Shown in pieces: positions 6,559 through 13,431 of a stretch of 17,844 nucleotides of DNA (position 1 is its first letter; the number at the start of each line of letters is the position of its first letter). The stretch comes from Candidatus Bipolaricaulota bacterium (GTDB lineage Bacteria; Bipolaricaulota; Bipolaricaulia; Bipolaricaulales; Bipolaricaulaceae). The position numbers and the translations under genes were made by a program. The notes under the pieces were generated by a model that was not told where the DNA came from, searched no databases, and saw only the letters and a program-made list of their open reading frames with translations. Location: the NCBI GenBank assembly GCA_025060555.1, contig JANXBC010000020.1, positions 1-17,844 of the forward strand, read 5' to 3'.

Positions 6559-7506
6559 ATGATCCCCAGAAGAAACGTTGGGATTGAGCCTCTTTGGAAG
6601 ATCCGTGCGCGCCTGTGGGCACGCAGTTTGCGCAAGAACTGGGGGCTATTTTGGGAGTCACGCATTGGCCCACTAGGGCTGGCGATCATCCTCTTCTTTG
6701 TCCTCCTCATGGTCGCGCATCCGATTCTCATGGCCACGGTTTGGGATCCACGTGTTTACGATCCGGTTGTAGGGTTCGATCGGGCAATGGTTGGTCGCCA
6801 CCCGGCTCCTCCCTCCTGGGCCCACCCGCTTGGCACTGATCCCATCGGACGTGACATCCTCTCCCAGCTCATGTGGTCGACGCGCTCGGAGTTCGCATTA
6901 GGGGTGACTTCTGCCCTCATCACCGTCGTCATCGGCACTTTCATTGGGGCAGTTTGCGCATATTTTGGTGGTGTAGTGGACACGTTTTTCATGCGCCTCG
7001 CCGATCTTGTGATGCTTTTCCCGTTCATCGCCCTCCTCATGGTTCTTCGCAGCATCGTCACCCTTGATCTTTGGCGGCTAGCGTTGGTTATGGGTGTCCT
7101 CTCTGGTTTTGGGGGAATCACGATCATCCTTAAGGCCCAAGCGCTCACTGTGAAGGTAAAGCCATACATTGAGGCGGCGAAGGTAGCCGGAGGAAGCGCG
7201 TTTCACATCATTCGCCGCCATATCGTACCCAACATCATGCCCCTTTCCTTCCTCTATATGATGTTCAATGTCACGGGAGCAGTGTTTACGGAAGCGGTCC
7301 TTTCCTACTTCGGCCTTTTGGACATCCGCATGAGTTGGGGGATCATGATTCACACCGCCGAATCCGCTGGGTACCTTGGGGCATTCGGGCAGTATTGGTG
7401 GCTTTGGGCACCACCTGGAGCAGCCATTACTCTTCTTTGCTTCGCCTTTTATCTAGTTGGGCGTGGTCTCGATACTGTCGTGAACCCGCGGCTGAGGAAG
7501 AGGTGA
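6559..7506 (+). CDS. Peptide-type ABC transporter permease (DppC/OppC-like)
   Basis: Second channel subunit, 315 residues, as is usual for DppC/OppC. After a cytoplasmic N-terminal tail, TM1 lies at about 37-57. Then comes the family motif HPLGTDPIGRDILSQLMWSTR (from residue 89), several further TM segments, and the EAA loop at about 203-227 (YIEAAKVAGGSAFHIIRRHI). The segment after it (FTEAVLSYFGL...MSWGIMI) matches the family's 'E..LSFLGLG...SWG.ml'. GAGG at 6548-6551 is a good SD. The gap to the preceding stop is nine bases. Confidence 0.94.
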   Translation: MIPRRNVGIEPLWKIRARLWARSLRKNWGLFWESRIGPLGLAIILFFVLLMVAHPILMATVWDPRVYDPVVGFDRAMVGRHPAPPSWAHPLGTDPIGRDILSQLMWSTRSEFALGVTSALITVVIGTFIGAVCAYFGGVVDTFFMRLADLVMLFPFIALLMVLRSIVTLDLWRLALVMGVLSGFGGITIILKAQALTVKVKPYIEAAKVAGGSAFHIIRRHIVPNIMPLSFLYMMFNVTGAVFTEAVLSYFGLLDIRMSWGIMIHTAESAGYLGAFGQYWWLWAPPGAAITLLCFAFYLVGRGLDTVVNPRLRKR

Positions 7507-7510
7507 GTTC

Positions 7511-8476
7511 ATGCCCCTTTTGGATGTACGCAATTTGACCATGCACTATGTAACGAAAATGGGGGATGTTCACGCCGTAGATGACGTATCCTTTATGATC
7601 GAGGCAGGGGAAGCCATTGGGCTTGTCGGCGAATCCGGCTGCGGCAAAACCTCTATTGCCTTGACCCTCCTCCGCCTTCTTCCCGACAACGCGCGTTTCC
7701 TGGGCGGCCAGGTCCTCTTTGAGGGAAAGGATCTCACCCATATCCCCGAGGAAGAGATGCGAAAAATCCGGTGGCGCGGGATCTCCATGATCTTTCAGGC
7801 GGCCATGAATTCCCTTAACCCCGTCTATCGCGTGGGGGATCAGATTATCGAGGCCATACAGAACCATTTGCCCATCTCTTATCGGGAGGCCAAGCGGCGC
7901 GTGTCCGAACTCTTCGAATTGGTGGGACTTCCGCCGGAGGTCATTGATCGTTACCCCCATGAATATTCAGGGGGGATGAAACAGCGGGCGGTCATTGCCA
8001 TGGCCCTGGCTTGTGATCCCAAGCTTGTCATCGCCGACGAACCCACCACCGCCCTGGACGTCATCGTTCAAGACCACATCCTCCGCCGCATCGACGAGGT
8101 GCGGAAGAAATTGAACATGGCCATGATGTACATCTCCCATGACATCGCAGTGATCGCGGAGGTTTCCCAACGGCTTGGGGTGATGTACGCCGGTTGTCTT
8201 GTGGAATTTGGAGACACAGTGACCATTTTTAAACGCCCTGCTCATCCATATACTGTGGCTTTAATGTCCGCATTCCCTTCCATAAAGGGGGAGAAGCGCA
8301 AACTCCAAGGACTTCCTGGGGAACCCCCGGACCTCTTGCAACCACCGCTTGGGTGCCGCTTTCACCCGCGCTGCGCTTATGCCACCGCTATTTGTGCCCA
8401 ACGTGCACCGCGATACGAAGAAATCGAGCCCGGGCACCTCGTCGCGTGCTGGAACCCCCGGAGCGGGAGAGCATGA
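7511..8476 (+). CDS. Peptide-type ABC transporter ATPase (DppD/OppD-like)
   Basis: One of two cytoplasmic ATPases that power the importer, 321 residues. Walker A GESGCGKT is at 40-47, Q-loop Gln96 (MIFQ), signature YSGGMKQR at 152-159, Walker B KLVIADEP at 171-178 and switch His210. The C-terminal oligopeptide-type extension carries four cysteines: Cys282, 288, 295 and 313 (CX5C, CX6C, CX17C). Members of this family with this pattern bind a [4Fe-4S] cluster. It starts four bases after the permease stop, with AGGTGAG as SD, and overlaps the next gene by ATGA. The YSGGM form of the signature is usual for the D-type subunit. Confidence 0.94.
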   Translation: MPLLDVRNLTMHYVTKMGDVHAVDDVSFMIEAGEAIGLVGESGCGKTSIALTLLRLLPDNARFLGGQVLFEGKDLTHIPEEEMRKIRWRGISMIFQAAMNSLNPVYRVGDQIIEAIQNHLPISYREAKRRVSELFELVGLPPEVIDRYPHEYSGGMKQRAVIAMALACDPKLVIADEPTTALDVIVQDHILRRIDEVRKKLNMAMMYISHDIAVIAEVSQRLGVMYAGCLVEFGDTVTIFKRPAHPYTVALMSAFPSIKGEKRKLQGLPGEPPDLLQPPLGCRFHPRCAYATAICAQRAPRYEEIEPGHLVACWNPRSGRA

Positions 8477-9456
8477 TGTCCACTATTCTTCAATTGCAAA
8501 ACGTCACAAAACTTTTCCCGGTAAAACAGCGAACTTTTGCCCTCAAGGTCCGCCAGTTCGTCCATGCTGTGGATATGGTGAATTTTGCAGTGGAGACGGG
8601 CGAAATCTTTGGCTTGGTTGGGGAGTCGGGATGTGGAAAGACCACCACTGGGAAACTCATCGTCAAGCTGTATGAACCTACATCTGGAAAAATTTTCCTC
8701 GATGGTCAGGATATCACGCTCATTCGGAGTGGCGCGGCGTTGCGCCGCTTCCGCCGCGCGGTGCAAATGATCTTTCAGGATCCTTACGAGTCTTTAAACC
8801 CGCGGTTCACCATTTTCGACACGATAGCCGAGCCCCTGGAGATCCATGGCGTTCGGTCTCTTTCTGAACGAGAGGCCCAGGTTGCCGAGATCTTGTCCCA
8901 GGTGGGCCTGACCCCACCGGAAACATTCATGTTTCGCTACCCACACGAACTTTCTGGCGGACAACGTCAGCGGGTGGCTATTGCCCGGGCCATGGTTATC
9001 CGCCCCCGCTTCGTGGTTGCCGACGAACCCACATCCATGTTGGATGTATCCGTCCGCGCAGGGGTCATGGAGCTTTTGCTCGAGCTGCGTCGGGATTTCG
9101 GGGTGAGCTACCTATACATCACCCACGATCTTGCGGTGGCGCGATATATGTGTGAACGTTTGGCCGTGATGTACCTTGGGAAAATCGTGGAGCTTGGGTC
9201 TACTGAAGTGGTCATTCAAACTCCTTTGCATCCCTACACTCAAGCGTTGCTCGCCGCTGTACCTGTTCCCGATCCCACCTATAAGCGGGAGCCCCCGCAA
9301 ATAAAAGGCGATGTCATCGCTCCCATAAATCCTCCCCCTCAGTGCCGGTTCCTTCCACGCTGTCCGAAGGCCCAAGAGGTATGTGCCCGTTCCCCTCATC
9401 CGCCCCTTGTGGATGTGGGTGGCGGGCATTTTGTTTCCTGCTATCTTGTGCGGTGA
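8473..9456 (+). CDS. Peptide-type ABC transporter ATPase (DppF/OppF-like)
   Basis: Partner ATPase, 327 residues from the ATG at 8473, which overlaps the preceding stop as ATGA. A second ATG at 8476 has an equally good or better SD spacing (GGGAG at 8465-8469), so the start is uncertain by one codon. Walker A GESGCGKT at 50-57, Q-loop Gln102 (MIFQDPYESLNPR), signature LSGGQRQR at 160-167, Walker B VVADEP near 181-186 and switch His218. The C-terminal extension again has four cysteines (291, 297, 304, 323), so both ATPases could hold an Fe-S cluster. No ATPase genes accompany the second importer in this window, so these two might serve both; that is inference. Confidence 0.94.
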   Translation: MMSTILQLQNVTKLFPVKQRTFALKVRQFVHAVDMVNFAVETGEIFGLVGESGCGKTTTGKLIVKLYEPTSGKIFLDGQDITLIRSGAALRRFRRAVQMIFQDPYESLNPRFTIFDTIAEPLEIHGVRSLSEREAQVAEILSQVGLTPPETFMFRYPHELSGGQRQRVAIARAMVIRPRFVVADEPTSMLDVSVRAGVMELLLELRRDFGVSYLYITHDLAVARYMCERLAVMYLGKIVELGSTEVVIQTPLHPYTQALLAAVPVPDPTYKREPPQIKGDVIAPINPPPQCRFLPRCPKAQEVCARSPHPPLVDVGGGHFVSCYLVR

Positions 9457-9902
9457 TGGCGGAAAAGTATCGGGTAGGCGAGCTGGTTTGGGCGCGGGTG
9501 CTGGAGACCCTTCCCAGCGGTCTTGTTCTGGGGTTGGACGAAGAAACCCAGGGTTTTCTCCCCGCCTCTGAGGTTTCCGCGGAAGGGAATGAAAAGGGCC
9601 TCCAAGGATTCTCTACGGGTATGGAGCTTCTCGTGAAGATCGTCGGCTACGACCGGCTTGGTCGGCCTACTCTTTCCCTTCGTCGGGTCACCGAGACGGA
9701 CCGAGAAGAAGCGGAGTTTCACCGCGAAGCTTTGGAATTCCGCTCCATGCTTTCCAACCGAACCATGTCTCTTTCTGCGGAAAGCCAAACCGAGGAGAGG
9801 TTGGAGTGGCGTCTGGCCTGGTGGTTGACCCAGGCTGAGGGGGTTCTTCGCCGGCGTCAAAGTGACCGATCATTCCCCGGCCTTCCCGAGGAAAAGGAGT
9901 GA
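9456..9902 (+). CDS. Small S1-domain RNA-binding protein
   Basis: A 148-residue protein with one S1 (OB-fold) domain at about 5-77: YRVGELVWARVLETLPSGLV, then EETQGFLPASEVS, a loop, MELLVKIVGYDRLGRPTLSLRR. That follows the S1 pattern 'VGxxVxGxV...GxxVxL...GFLPxSEl...GxxvxvkVigxDxxGRixLSlr'. The C-terminal 70 residues are polar and probably helical, with no recognised domain. The start ATG shares one base with the preceding stop (TGATG), so re-initiation is likely; no SD is seen. It is two bases from the ferredoxin-like gene downstream. Its role is unknown. Single-S1 proteins bind RNA or ribosomes, and a regulatory role for this operon is possible but unproven. Confidence 0.82.
   Translation: MAEKYRVGELVWARVLETLPSGLVLGLDEETQGFLPASEVSAEGNEKGLQGFSTGMELLVKIVGYDRLGRPTLSLRRVTETDREEAEFHREALEFRSMLSNRTMSLSAESQTEERLEWRLAWWLTQAEGVLRRRQSDRSFPGLPEEKE
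9896..9899 (+). promoter_or_regulatory. Shine-Dalgarno that sets the ferredoxin-subunit start
   Basis: GGAG lies five bases before ATG 9905. It overlaps the alternative GTG at 9899, which is therefore unlikely to be the start. Confidence 0.6.
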
Positions 9903-9904
9903 GT

Positions 9905-10138
9905 ATGGCCAAGGGGTTGGTCCTTGTTGATAAGGATCGCTGCAAAGGGTGCGGCCTGTGCGTCATCACCTGTCCATTTGCCGTTTTGGCCATCACAAGC
10001 GAACTTAATCGGTATGGTTACAACGTGGCCGGGCAGCGAGATCCTGAGAAATGCACAGGTTGTGGGATGTGCGCCCAGATGTGTCCCGATGCAGCGATCG
10101 AGGTCTACCGTTTACGGCCGGTGAAGGAGGAAGTATGA
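9905..10138 (+). CDS. korD: 2-oxoacid:ferredoxin oxidoreductase, ferredoxin-like (delta) subunit
   Basis: Electron-carrying subunit with two [4Fe-4S] clusters, 77 residues. The two motifs are Cys13/16/19/23 (CKGCGLCVITCP) and Cys50/53/56/60 (CTGCGMCAQMCP), the classical 2[4Fe-4S] ferredoxin arrangement. It passes electrons from the TPP-bound intermediate at the beta subunit to free ferredoxin. ATG 9905 is preferred over GTG 9899 by SD placement. Its stop overlaps the alpha-subunit start as ATGA. The symbol follows the Kor naming; if the enzyme is a Vor type the equivalent is VorC. Confidence 0.9.
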   Translation: MAKGLVLVDKDRCKGCGLCVITCPFAVLAITSELNRYGYNVAGQRDPEKCTGCGMCAQMCPDAAIEVYRLRPVKEEV

Positions 10139-11187
10139 AGGTCCTCATGCGGGGGAATGAGGCGATGGCCGAGGCAGCCATCCGTGCTGGTTGCCGTTGT
10201 TATTTCTGCTATCCCATCACCCCCCAAGGGGAACTCGTGGAGTACATGGCTCGGCATCTCCCCCGTCATGGCGGGGTTTTTCTTCAGGCAGAAAGCGAAG
10301 TAGCCGCCATCAATATGGTCTACGGTGCCGCTGCCGCCGGCGCGCGCACCATGACCTCCTCCTCCTCCCCTGGGATCTCCCTCAAGATGGAGGGAATCTC
10401 ATATCTTGCCGGCGCCCGGCTTCCCGCGGTGATCGTGAACGTCATGCGCGCCGGCCCCGGCCTCGGAAACATCGCTCCCGCCCAGGGTGACTACTTCCAG
10501 GCCACAAAGGGTGGGGGACATGGCGACTACCGTCTCATTGTGCTTGCGCCTTCTACCGTGCAGGAAGCGGCGGAGCTGGTCATGCTTGCCTTCGATCTTT
10601 CGGATCGTTACCGAGTCCCCGCCATGATCCTCGCCGATGGCATGCTCGGCCAAATGATGGAACCGGTCGAGCTTCCTGAGCCCATTCTGCCGCAAATGAT
10701 CCCCCCCAAACCTTGGGCCCTAACAGGGGCGAAAGATCGCGCTCCTAATGTGGTTTCAAGTTTCGATCTCGATCCTTATAGATTCCGCGAGATTCTCCGC
10801 GCCCTCTGGGAGATCTATCGGGAAATCGAAAGGAATGAGGTGCGCTGGGAGGAGTACGAGACAGGGGATGCGGAGCTCGTTCTTGTGGCGTATGGGACGA
10901 TGGGGCGGATTTGTCGGACGGTAGTGCGGCAGGCCCGGCGGGAGGGGCTCCGGGTTGGCCTCTTCCGCCCTATCACCCTTTGGCCCTTCCCTTCTGAGCC
11001 CTTGCGCGAGCTCTCCCACCGCGTCCCCGTGCTTTTGACTGTGGAGCTTTCCGCAGGGCAAATGTGGGAGGATGTGCGGCTGGCGGTGGAGGGGAGGGCA
11101 AAGACCCCATTTTATGGGGAACTAGGTGGGGTCGTGCCCACCCCCGATGAAATCCTAAGTGAGGTGAAAAGATATGTCCGTGGTTGA
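10135..11187 (+). CDS. vorB: 2-oxoacid:ferredoxin oxidoreductase alpha subunit (VorB/KorA type)
   Basis: Alpha subunit of the enzyme that oxidatively decarboxylates 2-oxoacids to acyl-CoA, reducing ferredoxin. 350 residues from ATG 10135, which has AAGGAGG four bases upstream. The N-terminus (VLMRGNEAMAEAAIRAGCR, then CYPITPQGELVEYM) and the segments FLQAESEVAAINMVYGAA, TSSSSPGISLKMEGISYLAG and YFQATKGGGHGDYR are those of the pyrimidine-binding domain in 3-methyl-2-oxobutanoate (branched-chain) oxidoreductases. The later GQMMEPVELPEP is also typical of VorB. The C-terminal transketolase-type domain runs from about 240. The gamma subunit is not fused to it. VorB-like sequence points to branched-chain 2-oxoacids, but 2-oxoglutarate (KorA) cannot be excluded. 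Confidence 0.9.
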   Translation: MKVLMRGNEAMAEAAIRAGCRCYFCYPITPQGELVEYMARHLPRHGGVFLQAESEVAAINMVYGAAAAGARTMTSSSSPGISLKMEGISYLAGARLPAVIVNVMRAGPGLGNIAPAQGDYFQATKGGGHGDYRLIVLAPSTVQEAAELVMLAFDLSDRYRVPAMILADGMLGQMMEPVELPEPILPQMIPPKPWALTGAKDRAPNVVSSFDLDPYRFREILRALWEIYREIERNEVRWEEYETGDAELVLVAYGTMGRICRTVVRQARREGLRVGLFRPITLWPFPSEPLRELSHRVPVLLTVELSAGQMWEDVRLAVEGRAKTPFYGELGGVVPTPDEILSEVKRYVRG

Positions 11188-11944
11188 AGCCAAGGTTCCC
11201 GCGGGCTTTGTGCCGGTGTATACGCGACCAAAATCCCTTTCGGAAAAGCGCTTCACTTACTGCCCCGGCTGCCACCATGGGATCATCACGCGGCTTGTGG
11301 CCGAGGCCATCGATGAGCTGGGGATTCAAGAGCGCACAGTGGGCATCGCTCCTGTAGGCTGCGCTGTTTTCCTATACGAGTTTTTCCGCTGTGATTTCGC
11401 GCAGGCCGCGCATGGCCGGGCCTGCGCCGTGGCCACCGGGATTAAGCGGGCCAATCCAGATCTCATCGTGTTCACCTACCAGGGCGATGGTGACCTTGCC
11501 GCCATCGGTGCCGCGGAGACCATCCACGCCGCCAACCGCGGGGAGAACATCACCGTGATCTTCGTGAACAACCAAATCTACGGGATGACCGGAGGGGAAA
11601 TGGCTCCCACCACCCTGCCTGGGATGCGCACGGTTACCACTCCCGAGGGCCGCGACGTCCGCATCACTGGCTATCCCCTGCGCATGTCGGAGATGTTGGC
11701 TCAGCTCGACGGACCAGCCTACATCACGCGGCAAGCGGTTTTCGATGTCCGCCACGTACAAATGGCAAGAAAAGCTATTGTGAAGGCCTTCAAGAACCAA
11801 ATCGAGGGGAAGGGCTTTTCCCTTGTGGAGATCGTTGCGGCCTGCCCCACGAATCTCCACATCCCCCCTGTGGAGGCCAGCCGGTGGGTGACCGAGCAGG
11901 CTCTGAAATACTTCCCGCTTGGGGACCTGAAAGTTCGCGACTAG
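11174..11944 (+). CDS. korB: 2-oxoacid:ferredoxin oxidoreductase beta subunit (TPP-binding)
   Basis: Catalytic subunit that binds thiamine pyrophosphate, 256 residues. It shows YCPGCHHG (Cys30, Cys33), the APVGCAVF segment, the TPP/Mg motif GDGD at 104-107 followed by NNQIYGMTGGE (132-142), and APTTLPG. These are diagnostic of 2-oxoacid:ferredoxin oxidoreductase beta chains. The ATG overlaps the alpha gene by 14 bases and has GAGGTG seven bases upstream. It is in the same operon as the ferredoxin-like, alpha and gamma genes. The Kor/Vor choice is as for the alpha subunit. Confidence 0.93.
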   Translation: MSVVEAKVPAGFVPVYTRPKSLSEKRFTYCPGCHHGIITRLVAEAIDELGIQERTVGIAPVGCAVFLYEFFRCDFAQAAHGRACAVATGIKRANPDLIVFTYQGDGDLAAIGAAETIHAANRGENITVIFVNNQIYGMTGGEMAPTTLPGMRTVTTPEGRDVRITGYPLRMSEMLAQLDGPAYITRQAVFDVRHVQMARKAIVKAFKNQIEGKGFSLVEIVAACPTNLHIPPVEASRWVTEQALKYFPLGDLKVRD

Positions 11945-11953
11945 GAGGGTTTA

Positions 11954-12502
11954 ATGGAGACGGGGATTGTGTTCGCGGGCTTTGGCGGGCAGGGGATTCT
12001 CCTTGCGGGAAAGGTCTTGGCGCGGGCTGCGATGGAAGAAGGATTTGAAGTGACCTGGCTTCCCAGCTACGGTCCAGAGATGCGCGGGGGAACAGCAAAT
12101 TGCACGGTGGTCATCGCCGATGAACCCGTAGGTTCCCCTATCGTGGACACCCCCTGGATCCTCGTGGCCATGAACGGCCCCTCTTTGGAGCGCTTTTCTC
12201 CCCGTGTGGCCAAAGGTGGCTTGATCATCGTTAATGCCTCCCTAGTGTCCCAAAAAGTGGAACGCGCGGATGTGAGGATTTTGTTGATCCCGTTGAATGA
12301 CATCGCCCAAGAGCTTGGTGAGCCAAGGTGCGCAAACATGGTGGCCCTGGGAGCTACGGTGAGGGGGCTTGGCCTTTTTTCACTGGACCCGGTGCTTGTG
12401 GCCATGGAGGAGGAGTTGGGAACCCGCGGCCGGGAAAAACTTGTAGAAGTCAACCGCCAAGCCCTCCTGCGTGGTTACTCCTTCCTCAATGCTCTCCGTT
12501 GA
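11954..12502 (+). CDS. korC: 2-oxoacid:ferredoxin oxidoreductase gamma subunit
   Basis: Gamma subunit, 182 residues, the usual length when not fused to alpha. The N-terminal GFGGQGILLAGKVLARAA (from residue 9) and PSYGPEMRGGTANCTVV (37-53) are the family hallmarks. This chain completes the active-site environment for CoA in the heterotetramer. A good SD, AGGAGGG (11943-11949), is four bases upstream and overlaps the beta stop region. It is the last gene of the oxidoreductase set. I see no clear terminator after it. Confidence 0.93.
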   Translation: METGIVFAGFGGQGILLAGKVLARAAMEEGFEVTWLPSYGPEMRGGTANCTVVIADEPVGSPIVDTPWILVAMNGPSLERFSPRVAKGGLIIVNASLVSQKVERADVRILLIPLNDIAQELGEPRCANMVALGATVRGLGLFSLDPVLVAMEEELGTRGREKLVEVNRQALLRGYSFLNALR

Positions 12503-12621
12503 CGCCTTCCCCGGGTACAATACATCGCAAAGGTTGAAGGGGGTGATAGGGAGGAAGAAAGGCTTGCTGTAACGCGGCTTTTGGTAGAAGGAGTTTGGGA
12601 TCCTGGAGAAGGAGGGCGTGG
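12503..12621 (+). promoter_or_regulatory. Intergenic gap before the second importer, with a possible -10
   Basis: This 119-base gap is the longest in the window and probably holds the promoter for the HEAT-repeat and binding-protein genes. TACAAT at 12516-12521 is a fair -10, but the nearest TTGACG (12499-12504) is only 11 bases away, so the promoter is not well formed. The rest is purine-rich with several GGAGG-like stretches; the last (AGGAGG 12610-12615) is the SD of the next gene. No clear terminator hairpin was found. Confidence 0.25.
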
Positions 12622-13407
12622 ATGAAGAAACTGCTTGTTTTACCGATGATCGGTTTATTTGTTTTACCGGTGTGGGCAGGCTTTACCTTGGCTGACTTCG
12701 AGAGGATGGCCACAAAGGATATCATCCCGGGAATCCGACTAGCTGCGGGCTACGCCCTTGTCAATCACTATGTGGTCACGAAAAGCGAGGCCGAGCTTTT
12801 GAAGCTCGCGGAGACCGGGGCTACTGAGGCCATAAGGACGGTAGCCTCATTGGCTTTAAGTCAGAAATGGGTAGGCGCAGGGAAGACCAAGGAAGAGCTT
12901 TTGGCTTTGGTCACAGAGAATCCTGTTCCCGAGATTCGCGCGGCTGTCGTGCCTGCGTTGATGGAAGTTTTGATCGGGGAGAAGAACGATGCATTGTTGG
13001 AAATGGCCAAGACCGGGGCCACCGAGGAGCTACAGTACGCAGCGGGCAAGGTCTACCTGCAAAAAATCCGGGCTCAGCTGAATCGCGCTAAGCTTGAAGC
13101 CATTTGCAACGACGAGACTTTGCCCGCTGGTTATCGAAAAGCGGCGGCGGAGGTACTTGCCGGCTATTATCTTTTCCCCACCCAGACAGCCTTATCTCGA
13201 GCTCAACTGGAGGAACAAGCTCTAAAGAACGCTAATCCGTATTTGCGCTATGCCGCAGCTTATGCGCTTGTAAACATCCTTGCTGAGGAATCCACCGATA
13301 CCTTATATCGGAAAGTGGTTTCCCTGTTCATGGCGCCAGGGGTGAGCGCGGAGTATCAATGGGCCTTTGCGCGCGCCCTTGGGATCAAGTGGGCAAGCGG
13401 CTTGTAA
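12622..13407 (+). CDS. Secreted HEAT-like repeat protein
   Basis: A 261-residue protein with a signal peptide (MKKLLVLPMIGLFVLPVWA, then GF) and otherwise made wholly of helical repeats. I count about seven units of 32-39 residues with a shared core 'L-x-x-x-A...(I/L)R-x-A-A-x-x-A-L'. Examples are IRLAAGYALVNHY, AIRTVASLALSQKW, EIRAAVVPALMEV, LRYAAAYALVNIL. Units 2 and 4 begin almost alike (LLKLAETGATEAIR and LLEMAKTGATEELQ). This is the HEAT/armadillo type, a protein-binding scaffold. ATG 12622 has AGGAGG six bases upstream. It ends 24 bases before the second binding protein, so the two are probably co-transcribed and may work together outside the cytoplasm. No catalytic residues are apparent. 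Function unknown. Confidence 0.75.
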   Translation: MKKLLVLPMIGLFVLPVWAGFTLADFERMATKDIIPGIRLAAGYALVNHYVVTKSEAELLKLAETGATEAIRTVASLALSQKWVGAGKTKEELLALVTENPVPEIRAAVVPALMEVLIGEKNDALLEMAKTGATEELQYAAGKVYLQKIRAQLNRAKLEAICNDETLPAGYRKAAAEVLAGYYLFPTQTALSRAQLEEQALKNANPYLRYAAAYALVNILAEESTDTLYRKVVSLFMAPGVSAEYQWAFARALGIKWASGL

Positions 13408-13431
13408 GCTGAGTTTCGAGGAGGTGCGAGG

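Noticed and set aside
12499..12521. TTGACG ... TACAAT as a full promoter after the gamma subunit
   Set aside because: The spacer is 11 bases, too short; the pair was not called, and only the -10-like hexamer is mentioned.
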